Source: Oreocharis arfaki
Lineage: Eukaryota; Chordata; Aves; Passeriformes; Paramythiidae
Length of the DNA stretch: 64,000 bases
Assembly (NCBI GenBank): GCA_013398015.1
Contig: VZRR01013406.1
Coordinates: 998,542-1,062,541 of the forward strand
Direction: 5' to 3'
Part shown: positions 26,601 through 40,146 of the stretch, piece by piece
Layout: each line of letters begins with the position of its first letter
Numbering within the stretch: the first letter of the stretch is position 1
Program-made: the position numbers and the translations under genes
Notes under the pieces: generated by a model
What the model saw: the letters and a program-made list of their open reading frames with translations, nothing else
Database searches by the model: none
Told to the model about the DNA's origin: nothing

Positions 26601-27599
26601 TCTCAATTCCCAGAAAAGTAACCTCAAAAGCCCACATCTAGGCTTAAGAGGACAAATCCCCTCACACGTTCCCAAGGAGTGTGTAGGAGACTTCTGCTCT
26701 CTGATAATTTGTGTGGGCTTTTATAGATGTAAGAACCATGTCTTTTGGTCAAGAATATTTCCTTCATCTCTTCCCCCATTTGCTTTCCAGACTAAGATGT
26801 TGATTCTTAGCTGGGAGCTGGAGCCCTTTTGGGGCCAGAGATACCTCATGCTGGGCCTGTGACCCTCCTGAGTTATCTCTTGCGTATGCACCAACCATCT
26901 GTGGTAGAGAGAGGGGATAGACATGTCCTGCCACAAAGGAGATGTCCAAGACAACCTTCTGATCTCTTCCAGCCCTGTCATTTTTTGAATATACCTGAAC
27001 AGAACTGTGAATTGATAACTGCACTTGCAGAATGGCATAAACGTAACATTGAGACACTGTGATCAGCTAGACCTACAATAAGAGATGTTTAAGAGACAGC
27101 TCTGATTTTTTTTAGCTATAGGTTTCTGAATTTTTTTTTTCATCTACTCTATAAGCAAAAGGCTGGTAAATTATTACTTTCTACTTCTCCTTTTAATATC
27201 AACTCCCTTCTTTTCCCTCCGTCTTCATTTTTCCACTACTAAAATGGTGAAAAAACTGTTAGTGAAAGAAGTAAATTTTCCCCACTATCCCCCAACTCTG
27301 ACACTTAAAAGAAGATTGAGAACCCCAGATATTCTTAAACCTGAAAAAATTCTAGAGGTTGTATCGTCAGAAAAGGATTGTAGCTGACACAAGATGAAGC
27401 AGCCCCTCTCCACCAGCAACCAGGTTTTCCATGTTTTCCGTGCTTTCCAGCTTATCGTAAACCACACAAGAATGCAGGGTGGGACAAACTGTGCATAAGG
27501 GAACTTCTTAAACACATTACCTAGTGTTCCTTGGTATCCAAAAGCAAAAACATTTCTATTCTCTCAACTATTTTCACCAGTATTTTGAGTACCAGTTGT

Positions 27600-27660
27600 G
27601 AAAAGCCTTTTGTCAATCTCTGCGAAAGCCTTTTGTCAATTCTGGCTCTACTAAGCCTTT
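27600..27660 (+). repeat. Short direct repeat (two and a partial third copy)
   Basis: AAAGCCTTTTGTCAAT occurs exactly at 27602-27617 and 27625-27640, 23 bases apart. A shortened third copy (AAGCCTTTT) starts at about 27653. It looks like a small local tandem duplication. Confidence 0.8.
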
Positions 27661-28304
27661 TTTCCTACTGATAGACGTTAGAACACCAAGTTCCTTTGGT
27701 TGGTTATATAATCTATGAAATGATTTATTTTTAAATAGTTTTTTATATATTATACATTTTTTTATCTCCTACACAAAGGGAGTGAATATCTGTATTCACG
27801 TGAACTCCTTTTCTACAACAGCTACTAATTCTTGTTCCTATCTCCTTTCTCAAGCATTCTTTCCTCTGACCTAAACAAAATTTCAAAGTATTTCACTTCA
27901 TCTAGATTTTAGTTTACATGATTCCAACTTCTACAAGAATTATATTCTTCATTGTATTCTCCTTCTCTAGATGTGATGGCATTTTCATACACATTGCTAA
28001 ACACTGTACAGATGTTTCCATTGAGCCATACCTAATGCCAGCTAGAGCTATATGTTTATTTTAGTTTATGTTATGTGAAATTGTCTTTTAAGTAACATAG
28101 ATTAACAGCTCATGTTTGTTCTCCCAATATGGATGGTAATGCCATAAATACTTCCATCCTCTATTTTTGTACCATCTATTATTTTTGCATTTCTTAATCC
28201 CTTTTTCAGACCATTACAAGATTTTAACTACCTACAGAGCCATTTTTTTCCTAAAAAGCTTTTACAAGAAATCGTAATAATGATTATTTAAAATGATTAT
28301 TTGC

Positions 28305-28320
28305 TTTTACTGCAGTAAAA
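28305..28320. repeat. 16-bp perfect palindrome
   Basis: TTTTACTG is followed by CAGTAAAA. About one such palindrome is expected by chance in a window of this size, so it is noted only for completeness. Confidence 0.8.
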
Positions 28321-30733
28321 TACCTAGGGATCCCAGACACTGACTGAACTAGCTATGCAGTCATAACAGAAAGAGCAGTTCTCACTCCAGACGGTTTTCA
28401 GGTTAAAAGAAAATCAATCACTTTTTATACAATTTGGTATTCTCAATTGTAAATAAATAAGGACAAATCTACTACAGGTGCAGATATTAATGCAGCTGAG
28501 GTGAGTTAAAACATGCTCCCAAAAACTTTTCATTACAACCTATTTTCTCAACTCCCCTTTCCCTACTGTTCAGTGCTTCCTGGAGAACTAATGACATCCT
28601 ACCTAAACTATTGTACTGTGAATTTTAAGTGACAGATGGTATTTATATGCAAATAGAGGTTTTCATTAATTCTTCTTTGAAGTTTTCATATTTAAAAATT
28701 AGTGTCACACTTGGCCAGGTTCAGGGGGTGATTTGAGAGCTTTGATTTTGATTTGAGTGCATCTTGGGTTTAAGAATCTGAGCTTTCATTTTAAAAAGGA
28801 AAATAATTTCTACTCACAGACATAAGTAAAGCTACCAACAAATTAAATGAGAAGCTGATGCAAAGCCTTTTTGTTTCTAAAGGGAAGCCACATAGTTATT
28901 CAAACCAGAAGATTGCTGATATGAGATCTCAGGTTCTGAATTGTACTTTAATTTTTTATTTTTTTTTTTTAGCACCAGATCACTGGTCTACACAGAATTT
29001 CAAGAGTGATCTTCGTGGTTTCTTTGCCACAATCAGTAAAAACTGAAAGTGGTTCTAGAAATCACTCTGTCTCACCACCTGCTCCCACTCTACCAGAGTA
29101 GACTATGCTTGAAGAGAGAACCAATCTGTCCCTCCTGTCAAAGCAATGTCCTTGCTTAGCATGAATTTAACAGTCAAAGAAAAGAATAAGAAAGATGGAA
29201 TCTATGCCTCTGTACTCTCTGTACCTTTGGAAGATTAAGTGGTCCTGAACTCTGGTCCTTGTTCAAGGCATTGCTTATGAACTTGCATTGAAGAGACATA
29301 CTAAAACTAAAAATAAGTAAAATAAAACTCGGAGAATCAACTCTTCCCCATACATTCTGTTTAAAATGCTGCTATACTTATTTTAGTGATATATTCACTT
29401 CTAATTCTACCTTTTTATGAAAAAGGTAATTGTTTGCCTTGATTTATTACATACTATTTTAAACAAAGATTCACATTAAGACAAAAATTTTTATGCTTGA
29501 AATTAGAGAATTATGATCTGGACTCCCTATTTGAGGTAAATATGTGATTAAAAAAGTATGCAATGAGCCTAGACAAATTTTGAATAATGAGCAAAACTTC
29601 GAACAGCTAATTAAAATATTTTTGACTTCTTTTAATAAACTTTAACAGAAGTGTCAAGAAACATATCTGGCTTTACTGAGGAAAAAAAGTGTTGAAATGT
29701 GCATAATTCTATTGGATTTTTTCCAGAGAGAGAGAATTCCATAAGTTTAAAGAAAAGCTTTATAGTCATTGGAGTAGAGAATACGAATATTTTAATCTGA
29801 TGCAATTATGCTCCTAGATGTCTGTAATACATTTCCTTCATTCCATTTGGATCCATGCAGGAACATTAAGTTAAGTTGATCTGCCTTCTTGTGAAATTTT
29901 AGTTCACAAGTACTAGGTTTACAGCTATAGCAGAAATACTCTCTTAACTTTCTTTGCACTGACTAATGCTCAGTATCCTCAGTGTTCACCAAGCTCTGAC
30001 CAAAGGTCCATTGTATTAACCTGTGATATCTCAGTGGGAAAGAGCTTAACCCACCCCTTCTCAGCATCACTTCGGGAGTCTGATTTTTAGCAACTGAGAG
30101 AGTGGCTTTAAATCACTATGTTCACGGTGCAGACAGAACTCTTTGGTTTAAAATTGGGCTCAGTGTAGAAATCGGGGTTCACACGTGAGTAAATTGCTCC
30201 AGGGAGAAATGTGTGAGTACTTCTACCCTTTGGCATAGATGTAGGTTGTAAGCTCGTGCCTGCCATGAGCGGATCGGAAGGCAGCGGCTACTTTCACACA
30301 GGAACTTTTCAGTGACTGAAGTCTTCTCACTACTCTTCTTTAGTATTTCCCAAAATATTATTTGTTTTTAAAAAACATCGCCTTTTAATTATTTTTTTCT
30401 AATGATGATAAAGCTTCAATTATCCACACTGTTATACGAGTTTGTTATTCTCTTCTTTATAATATCTTATTTTTAAGTTTATAGTGCCATTTTATTTTTC
30501 TCAGATAAAAAGCACAGTTTTTTGTCAAATAGTGTTCTCACACACAACACAGTTTTTACTATTAGGGAAATACTAGAGTCACAAAGACTCTGGACCTAAT
30601 AATATAATATTTATAAAGGAAATTTGAGGCTCATATTGTGAAGGATATCATGGGAAGTCTCTGAGAGTGGAAAATAGTAAGATTGCTCTCGAGTACCATA
30701 ATGTCTGTTATTTTAAAGCATGATAAAGATGGC

Positions 30734-30743
30734 GGGGGGGGGG
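30734..30743 (+). repeat. G10 homopolymer
   Basis: Ten consecutive G, preceded by GGC. It is the longest G run I noticed in an AT-rich window. Confidence 0.85.
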
Positions 30744-31615
30744 AAACACAGTAGCTATAGGCTCATATTTATAATTAACCCAGTCTGTAAAATCCTTCCA
30801 ATAATGTCAACTAAGATATTACTGTCTACTTTACTCAAATTAATTTGGCCAAGCCAAATGGGTTCTTATTAAAATAAGGCTATCAAAAAATAACATCAGT
30901 TTTTAATAGACTTAATAAACATTGAACAACATTAGAATAACCATTCAGTGCCATTTTAATCTGTATAGGAATGTGGCCTGGGTGAATACACTGAATTACC
31001 ATTTCAGTGTAAAAAAGAAATTTAGGATTAGGGATAACTTCTATACTCAAAACATTAGTTACTTTCAGTATTTCCAGTCTATAAAAGTGTTGGTAACTCT
31101 AGTTGCCTTTTGCTGTTTCATTTTCCCTACAGTGGGAAATGCATTACTTTATGAGCATTTCAAACCACTGATTTCATTTACTTTGAAGTGATAAAATGCA
31201 GCCATCAAGCAAAGGCTTTGCCATAACATTCAGTGTTTCGCTGTAAGTTCTGTCATTGAGTACCATGTCTGTACATCTCTTTCATTTCCCATGAAGGGGA
31301 AAGGCCATAACCTCTCATTTTCCTAATGATGCCAAGCAAGCCAAGCCTGCAGAAGAAAGGAGTTATTTCTATCGTCTTCCCCTATAGTCCTTCCACAAGC
31401 TGGATTTTGAGGAGGAGGAGTGAGAAGGAGGTTTAAGGACAGCAGCTTTGAGCTACAAAGCTGTATTACAAGACGCAAACAGATACAACACATCCAAATT
31501 AGATGTTACCACAGATACAAGCAGAACACTGGACCAGTCAACCACCTGAGTCCCTTCCACGCTGCCTGAATCCTAGTTTCTGTGCACTGATAAGTGCAAA
31601 CAGAAAATCCATAGG

Positions 31616-31635
31616 AAAAAAAAAAAAAAAAAAAA
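31616..31635 (+). repeat. Poly-A tract (A20)
   Basis: Twenty A, followed within about 50 bases by a second run (A12 near 31688). No AATAAA-type signal precedes it closely enough to argue for a retroposed mRNA. Confidence 0.85.
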
Positions 31636-31812
31636 GTAAGCAGGGCAGCTGGAAACCTCTGAAGTCACAATTGTTGTGAATTCGGGGAAAAAAAAAAAAG
31701 CCACAAGCTACCTTCATGTTGGCTACAAATTATGAAGCAAGATGATTGATTTACAGTCATATTGACATACTGGCAAGACATCTGGGTCACATCTCCAGAC
31801 AGCCCTTGGCTG

Positions 31813-32538
31813 CTATGTTGCCATGCATCTCCCAAAGTCCAGAGTACGTTGGATGCAACCACCACATCCCCCAGGGGAGGTTATGGCTGAAGTGGGGCAG
31901 AAGGGGGCAGTACACAGAGCCAGAGAGGTTGTGCAACTACACTTTTGTTGTAGTCCAAGACTTATAAGGATTGATAGTATCCAGATGTAGGAATAAGATG
32001 TTTTGGGGCAAACGTTAAGAGATGCAAGGTTACAGATGGTAATAATGTGTGCACATGTGTCAGGGATACAAGGCACATTAACCAGTGTTCTGTCCGGGCT
32101 CAAAACTCTTAACCAGGCAGATAGGGTGAGTATCCACTTCCCAGAGCAGACCTTTCTCCTAGGCTTCCTGCTTCCCATTGTCCAAGACACTTCCAGATAG
32201 ACAAACACCTGGGGTGTGCAAGTGAGCTGCTGCCCGTGAGAGGCCAAATGTAGCTCAGAAGACAAAGGGACAAAGGAGAGGGAGGGGACCATCCCCCAGC
32301 AATGTGAGGATGCAGTGGGACCCCACTGCAGCCCAGTCCTTACAGCTTTGCTGCATCTCTGTCCAGGCTCCCTGGCGGGGAGATGCTTCCATAATTGCAA
32401 GCAGAGTAGAAAACAGTGAACTTCTCGCTTTATTACTGCCCACACGCGCATATACACGCTAAGAATATGTCCTTCTGTGGGGCAGAGATGGCTGCTTCTG
32501 TGCACAGTTGGGGCAGGTAGTTTAATGGCAAATATCAA
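31813..32538 (-). other. GC-richer block with the longest open frame; possible LTR or noncoding transcript end
   Basis: The minus strand is open for 241 codons (32538 to 31813), the longest frame in the window. The translation is rich in Cys, Ser, Leu, His and Trp with no domain, signal peptide or repeat, and the opposite strand has open frames too, so I do not call it a gene. On the minus strand an AATAAA lies at 32434-32429, preceded at about 32452 by a TATA-like TATATG. That spacing recalls a promoter and poly-A signal inside a retroviral long terminal repeat, but no TG...CA ends, target duplication or primer site could be defined. It may equally be unique sequence. Confidence 0.25.
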
Positions 32539-32539
32539 A

Positions 32540-35500
32540 AATAATATCCTACATGTACTAAAGAACCCAACATTTTAGTCAGCAATATAGGAAACCTCAT
32601 GTTATATGAGACATTCAAAATCTGCCTTAGCTTTTCGCTGCTGACTACACGGGCCAGATTTTGAAGCATACTGGGCATCATTTGTCTGCTTTCTCTCTCA
32701 ATTGCTAAACACCACACATGAAAGGTAAACCAAAAGAATTATCTGAAGATGCACTGTTGAATTTAGTACTAAAGATATCAGCCATTTCTCAGATTCCAAT
32801 TTTCACTGGAATTGTTGAGTGGTGCTCTGTCAGCAATGACTTTGCTGCAGTGGAGGAAACTGCCAGAAAAGAAAGAGCTGACAAAAAATAACTTGAACTG
32901 GAAAACTACCCGGCACAACTCCCATACATGTTCATATTACCAAGAAGCAATGAGTATGTATTCAGCCTTAATAACCAAATAGTGTAATTTACAAATAAAA
33001 CATTGCAAAGTAAATTTCTATAGAAATGGAAGTTCCTGTGTGAAGAGAAGCCCTCATAAATGAAAATCAAGTGGTACATAAACTGCTGAGAGAATACATT
33101 TTCCATGCACTAAGAGTATGCATTTAACAGCTTTTATCTGTCCTCATGCATGCAGCTGATAGTCATTACAGTAGCATTAGAACTGCACCAGATTTATCGC
33201 ATTTGCAATGTAAATTTATCACCATTCAAATAATCCTAGCACCTGTGCCTTACCACTAATAGACATTCCGTTATATTTGCAGTTTCCTCCCATCATTCAC
33301 AGCTGAATGAACGTATAAGTGAAGCTGAAATGTAAATTTAAAACCACTCTTTCAGAAGTTTTGCCCTTAAAATCTGTTCAGGAGAGTCTCTCTGCAATGG
33401 GAAATAAGTCTTTTGGTAAAGTTTCTTGTGTAGATCAAAAATCGATTCAGAGTGGTAAAACAGCCACAAGAGCAGTGTTCACATCGTATTTATTCTACAG
33501 AAGACATCAGGCATTCATTTTCACCTAAAATGCCAGGGAAGTAATGATTTAAACTACCTCCCTTCTTTGTGTGGAGCAGAGCAGGTTAAAGTGTGTACTG
33601 TGTAACAGGGGACTGGACTTACAGTCTGGTCATAGTGCAAGACTGCAGGTTCCCGAGAACCCTCAAGGGTCACTGCAATATTTATGGAGGCTTCTCTACA
33701 GACTCCTATTTCTAAAACAGCCCCCACGAAGAATTAGGTTGAACGACCACAGGATCCCTTCTCAAACCTGCCTGTAGTCTGTTAAAAATGGAGTTGTGTT
33801 TTTCTGTCTTGCACAAATTCTCCGATGGGGAGAATTGCTGGCAAATATTCATGGAGCTGTTATCTCCTAAAGTTACTCTATATTGTATTCCAGGTGAGAT
33901 TCATAGCTATGGTACCAAGAACAGTTTAATTTTAAATCCCATCCACTCGTAAATTTAATAGAAGTATTTATGACAAAAAATAATTACATCAGCTTAATAT
34001 GAGCAAGATGGATTAAATTTTATCAAAAATTTTTTGGGATGAACAAGCATACTTTATGATGCAGATTTATATGTGGTTCCTGAATAAGAAACCTACAGCA
34101 AATGTTAAAAATAAAATTCCTTTTAGAATTAATACAGTGACTATTAAAGTAAATTCTTCCAGGAAGTCAGGCTACCTAAATAATTTTTTTTTTAAAAATC
34201 ACCCTATTTTTTTTTGGGTTTTAGTTTTTTTACTGAAAATGTAAATCGTTCAAGTTCAAGAAAAAAGAGCATTTAAGCTGAAATAAGCCAAAACCACACT
34301 ACCATTCATATTTTTTTTAAAGAAATAATGCGAATTTATATTTCAACACTTCAAACCTCTAGAAGATACTTTATTCATATTTCTAAATCTTTTACTATGT
34401 AAAGATAACTTTATTACTCAATGCAGGAAGGGAAGAAAGGAAAGAATATGCACAACACTGAACAGCTTTTTAGCAAAAATCAAGTAGAGGGGAATGCTTT
34501 TTCTTCTTTTCTGTGTATTTTCAAAAATCTGTTAATGTTATGAAAACAGAAATTTTCAATTGTATAATTCTTCTTTATTAAGTTCTTATTGCATCCAAAT
34601 ATCTTCATCCTGAGTTTCATATAAATTCATTCTTATTAAAAAACTTGATTTACATAAACCTTTAGTTGTGTAGTATTATATAGTATAGTATGGTATAATA
34701 TTAAAGCTAGACTCTACATTTATGAAGGCAGGAGGTGAATTTTCTGCAAGACATACAATGAGAAATCAAGTCTAGCAGTAATACAAACTGATATAGTGGT
34801 TCAGAGACACAATTTAGTTTGCACAATAATCTCAGAAAAACACATGATCCTTCTCCATTATTTTATGGACCTTTTAAAATTATTTTAAAGTAATATATTA
34901 GTATAAACATTAAAAGTTTCCTCTTGCAAGTTGAAACAATTTCAGATTTACCTTTGCCTGACTTTGCTTGATGTATACGCTTGTTCTTATTGTCTAAATG
35001 TCTTTGTGTCTCATAATTGATAGGTTTGATCTTAAAAGAATCCATAAAAACATAAGGGCAATTACACCTCCAGGTATCATTCTCACACCATTGAAAATAG
35101 TATGACACAATGCTTACTAGAGCAGGCTCTAATTACCCATCCCATCACTGCAACACAAAAATTACCTTACAAAAGTGTTCGAAGTCAATGTTATAGATGC
35201 TGTGAATAAGTACACTAAATGATTTGCAGAAAATGTAGTTCAGTTATAATTAGATTAGCTTGGCATTAATGGAATAAAACCTTTAACAAGGTACTGCTGA
35301 AAATACCATGGAGTAGACTGCTTTTATGATTGCACTAAAGACTCAGTAACATATCTGTGAAAGATTATTTCTTCACACACAAACTACTTGATTTCTTGAC
35401 TGGGAAAATAAAGATTCTGTCATTTTTCCATTTCTCTTTGTGGCTGTTAAATTCTAAAATTAATTTGGCCAGAAATGGGATGCAATGTTTACTCTCATGT

Positions 35501-36170
35501 CACAAAGGCCAGTCTGTTTAAACGAAGGCTAGTATAGCTGAAGAGTGAGTTATTCTCTTCTGTATATTTGATATACAGCAGTAACACTGTATGAGGAATA
35601 TATTTATTGCTGGTTCATATTAATGTATTTTTAAACAGGGGTTTTTTTAAGAAATTGGGTAAAAAACACTGGTAAGGGAAATAAATAAAGTTGTTTCCTC
35701 ATTCTCTCCCATGCACACTTTCTGAATGCCACTCTATTATAAAGTGTGAGAGAAAGTATAAGTTCTCTCTAAAAACATTCATACTTTCCTAGTAAGTTTG
35801 AGAACACTGATGAACCATAGGTTGAACTACATTAACGTAACAAAAAAGAACAGGAAATTTTTGGAGAGCGTTTACAGTAGCAAGTGGTCACAATATTGAT
35901 TTCCTTTTCACTCTAAAAACTGTATGTAAAATCCAGAAAATGCAGCTTTGTTTTACTTTGAGCTATTCATTGCTGCAATGCATGCCTTCTACGAATTTGA
36001 GGAGCTTTAACAGAGGACACAGAGATATTCAGACTTTACCAAACAAGAAACAAACTAAAATGTCACTGAAACCATCTGCTTCTTCCTATCTCTTCCTCAA
36101 CAGAAAATGAACCAGTGAAATATTTCGAATGTTCTGAAAGTTTCTGTATGAAGCTGTACGTGCATTTACA
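32540..36170. other. AT-rich noncoding stretch
   Basis: No gene, CR1 copy or distinctive repeat is recognised. Open frames are under 85 codons and AT-biased. Confidence 0.55.
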
Positions 36171-36178
36171 AAACCTGG

Positions 36179-36532
36179 ATGGGCAGGAAACCCTCCCTAG
36201 TGGCAAAAAAGGCTTCAAATGGTGAATGTTGGCTTAAGGAAGGATTCTTCACATCTATAAGGGCAGCTTCAGGGATCACCTTCCTAGGCTCGTCCCCTCA
36301 GTTGAGCACAGCCTATGGAAGGAGGGCAAGAGATTTCCTGATCACAACTTCTCTTATTCTTTGGTTTGAAGGAAAGAAGGAGAGAATTAGTCTTCATTTT
36401 TATGCCCAGTTGAAACACATTTTGCCCTGCCAGGCAGCAAGAAGCACAGCAAGGCTGCCATCTGACTGGGACTTGACTATGACTTGCATTGTCCTCCACA
36501 ATTTTCTTCTCTCCTTAATTTCCCAGCTTTAG
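36179..36532 (+). pseudogene. Open frame with weak resemblance to a DDE transposase C-terminus
   Basis: An ATG-initiated frame of 117 codons runs 36179-36532. Near its end it reads LTMTCIVLHNFLL. A Cys/Val-rich helix followed by LHN is typical of the C-terminal part of PIF/Harbinger-type DDE nucleases. A preceding LK about 26 residues upstream has roughly the spacing I recall for that family. The rest of the frame does not show the expected catalytic Asp/Glu blocks, and no terminal inverted repeats are visible. It may be a heavily decayed transposon or a chance match. Confidence 0.15.
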
Positions 36533-36534
36533 AT

Positions 36535-39500
36535 CACTGCTTCAAACTAATTTCTCTGATCATGATTGTCTAGCATAAAAGGTAAGAAACCCTCACCATG
36601 GTACAAGAAAGCATATTTACAGTGATTTTAAGATGGTAAATTTTAGCCTACTTAGTATGAGGATAATCTCAACTTTAAGACTTTGGAAAACAAAATATTT
36701 CTTTTATCAGGAGCTGAAGTGCAGAAATAGTCATAACTTCTTGCAAAAGTAAATAACCTGCTCAAGTAATTTGCCAGCCACTGAATACCCTAGAGTACGT
36801 ATGTAGCAATATATACTGCAGGATGCCATACTGCACAGAGTCATGCAGGGATGGAGAATGATTAGACCCAGATTTCTCCACAGGAGATCGTTAATGCCAT
36901 CAAAAAATTACCCTCTGGGAAATGCCAAAATCCCAGACAGCTTTCCAGTATAATTCTTTAAATCTTTTCTGCATATTGTATGCCAGCTTTTAATGGACAC
37001 ATTTAGTGGGAAGTTTGCTGAGAGCTACTCTCTTGAGATGTAATGCTTTCATTAATCATTTCAATCCTCAGAAAAGGAAGGGGATCCTACGCTGTACATA
37101 ACTGCAGCAGACTTGGACTTTTGTTACCACCGTTAGCTTGCGGAAAATTACTAAGTTCAATTTTTTGAGAACTCTGAGCAAAAAAGAGCTATTTCACTAC
37201 TATTTCACTAGCATTATAGGCATAAAACCAGACAAAAACCAATGAAATGGGTAATTCAGTATGGTTATGGTCATGTATGTTTACTGACAAGCACCAATAT
37301 TAAGTGTTATTTTCAGCCATTCAAATTTTTTTGATCAATATATTTGGATATTAAATCAAAAGTATATTTATAGATATGTAGATCTTTCTAAATCCAGAAG
37401 ATGCAGTCATTAAGATTTAAAAACTGGAGTGAGTATGGGTTATTTTAGATATATGAAGCTGGATTATTTTATAGATATAAAAAGTAAGATCCGTATTATT
37501 TGCGCATACATAAAAATGATACATATAATGTATATAAACACACACGCCAGCTTTTTTGACCTGTTACAATTTGATTACCTTTTCCTCTGAAGATCAACAG
37601 TTATTTTCATCATAAATTACCAAAAACCCACTGAAGTCACCTTTCTCTCTCCATTTACCCCAACAGAAAACATGGGGTTTGCTTTTACGATACTAATAAT
37701 ATGTGTGAAGGACTTGAAAATCATTACTTTGAAAACTCAAGAATAACTTACACAGAAGTAAAGTTGTAAAACAGCATCTCATGAAATCTTTAGATCTTAA
37801 ACTACAGATGATGCCAATAGCTTATAAAAGTTGTTGATTTGCTGAAAGCTAAAATCCCAATTCCAGGAAAATAAGCACATGCCTTGACACTGATGTTAAC
37901 ACACTCACAACTTCACTCTTTCTCAGTCTGCTCCTAGTATTATCAGTAGTTACTAATTTCTTAGGACATTCTTTCTGGTACTTAGGGAAGAGCATAACGA
38001 TAGATAAGAAGGTTTATTATGACTGGTCTGAAATGGGTCTATTTTATTACATTCGGTTATGCATATTTCTATGTAATTGAAGCTAAATGAGTAGACAGAC
38101 TATCATGACATTTTATGATAAGTTTAAATTATATGCAAGTATTCAGGGCCTGGAATGAGAAGCTTTTTATGCTTTAAAAATAAAAATATACTAATTAATG
38201 CAATTAATAAAAATTTTATGTAGAGAGAGAGAACTACATTCACTATGCACTAAGGTGTCATTATAATAACCTCCTGCTGAATAAAACATCAAGTACATAT
38301 TTTTTCTGTTGCCTTAGACGACACAGTTATCACTGACGATTTACAATTGTTATATAATAGATGCATTTCACTAATTTATAGATGCCAAATGGTCTGCATG
38401 TGGGACATTCAAAGGAGCATTTTACCATCTTTTAACAGAATGGAAACAGCTAATAAGCAAAGATCTGGCTGTGCTAATTACACTTCTGAGAAGGTCTATT
38501 ACTTTTTTTTTTCACCCAACACTTAGAGTCACAGTTGAGAGCCTGCAATATCCAGAAAGAAGCAGTGGAGGATCTTCCATTAAAAGAGAAGATGCAACTT
38601 TCAACAATTATCTTTCAAACAATTTTCAGTGTCATTTATTTCCCTGACAGGAAATAAAAATGTACACATACAAACAAAATAGCCCTGCTATATGGCTCTG
38701 TTTAACCCTTTTGCAAAGTGAAACACTTGGATATATTCAGCCGACCCCAAGTACCTTGCTTCAGCTGAGGATCGCTTGGCTTCAACAGCAGTGTCAGCTA
38801 AAACCAGGATGGCTGCTGCTTCCCACTGTGAGGAGTCCCCCAGGAAGGGGGGGACAAGGAGGGGTCTTCTGCAGGAGCCAACCTTCCCTGAAAGTGTGAG
38901 TACTCCAGACTCCCACTGCCCAGCCACTGCCACCCAATGCTCTACAATGCAGCTGAGAAACACCGTGAAGACCGAACAAATTTAAAGGGAAATTTTTCAA
39001 GGTTATTGTCAGTAAATTAGAACCGTGAAGTTACCAAATTTCTTCCTTATACACATAAAAACACATATTACAAGACACAGCTTTCAGGATGATGGAAATT
39101 AGAAGTTTATCTTCAGGCCTTATGCCTGAATAACAATATTCTTTATCTTCTTCTTTATCTGAACCAATGCCCCTGGACACAGACATCTTTAAATAAGATT
39201 AGAAGTAGTTTTGGGTATGACACTAATTCTCTTTTTTTAAATTATTTATTGATATTTTCATCATTAGCCAAATCTTTTCCTTTATCCTTCTGTTTCAATT
39301 CAAATCCATTGCAATCAGTGGGAGCCTTTATATAAAGCAGTAGGGTTTCAGGCAACCCATCTGAGTGGATGTTAACCAGTCTTAGTCTCCTTAGTCTTTG
39401 ATATAGTCCAATATCTGTAAATAAAACTTTACGAGTATTCCTTTAAGAACATCTGCCAAGATTTCCAACAGAAACGTTACATTAATTGAATAATTTGATA

Positions 39501-40140
39501 AATTACATAATGCTTTATCATCTATATGAACTATTCAGAGAATACTCTTGACCTCCAAATTAGGTCACGCACAGTTCAAAACAAGTATATAACACAGCTC
39601 AAAGCTAGATATCTAACTACCTATCTTTTTGTTGCCCACTCAAGACAACTTTTTTGATCAGGTGTTATTTTATCTAATAATGTTCTGAAACATAGCCTCC
39701 TTTCGTTCACTTAAAGTTATTTTCACAAAACATGAACATGAGGCCTTCATCTCTTTTATGTTTGCCTCTACTCATATCTTTCCAGTTTTCACTCAAATCT
39801 CATTCTATTAGTGTGTTTTATACTTATTAAGTAATCTGGTTTATATGAAATGTGAGCCTTTAAAAAGCATCATCACTGAACAAATAAATTAGGTATTTCT
39901 CAGTCTGCATGAAAGCAGAGTAGGGTGATCTTTGGCAAGATTTCTTTTAGAGACAATGTATTTTGAAGGCAATGACAGCAGTGCTGGAATCCACTCCTCA
40001 GTTCCATCAGCTCATTTTTTTTCAATTAAAACGCAAATTTAAAATCTGGCAAGTTATAAGGTGCATACCCAGGATATATCTTGCCACTAAACTCCTGAAC
40101 TCATGAATAGTCATAAATTTTCCAGAGGTCATTGTGTCTG
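36535..40140. other. Noncoding stretch, AT-rich with one GC-richer patch
   Basis: Mostly AT-rich sequence without recognisable elements. At 38750-38960 a GC-richer patch with a G7 run is open in several frames on both strands. This fits low stop density, and no coding call is made. Downstream exons of the minus-strand candidate gene at 40147-40354 would lie in this direction, but I could not identify one. Confidence 0.5.
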
Positions 40141-40146
40141 GTTTAC

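Larger units (their letters stand above)
20860..31790. other. Long AT-rich noncoding stretch
   Basis: I see no gene, recognisable CR1 copy or other assignable transposon in these 11 kb. It holds short items only: a partial duplication at 27600-27660, a 16-bp palindrome at 28305-28320, a G10 run at 30734-30743 and A20 at 31616-31635. A slightly GC-richer patch at 26720-27060 is open on both strands, which is typical of low stop density rather than coding. Confidence 0.5.

Noticed and set aside
31440..31640. Poly-A at 31616 as a retroposed mRNA tail
   Set aside because: No AATAAA-type signal within the usual distance upstream, and no coding relic before it.
38660..39000. Four overlapping open frames on both strands
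   Set aside because: A GC-richer patch lowers stop frequency. None of the frames shows a domain, start context or splice signals.
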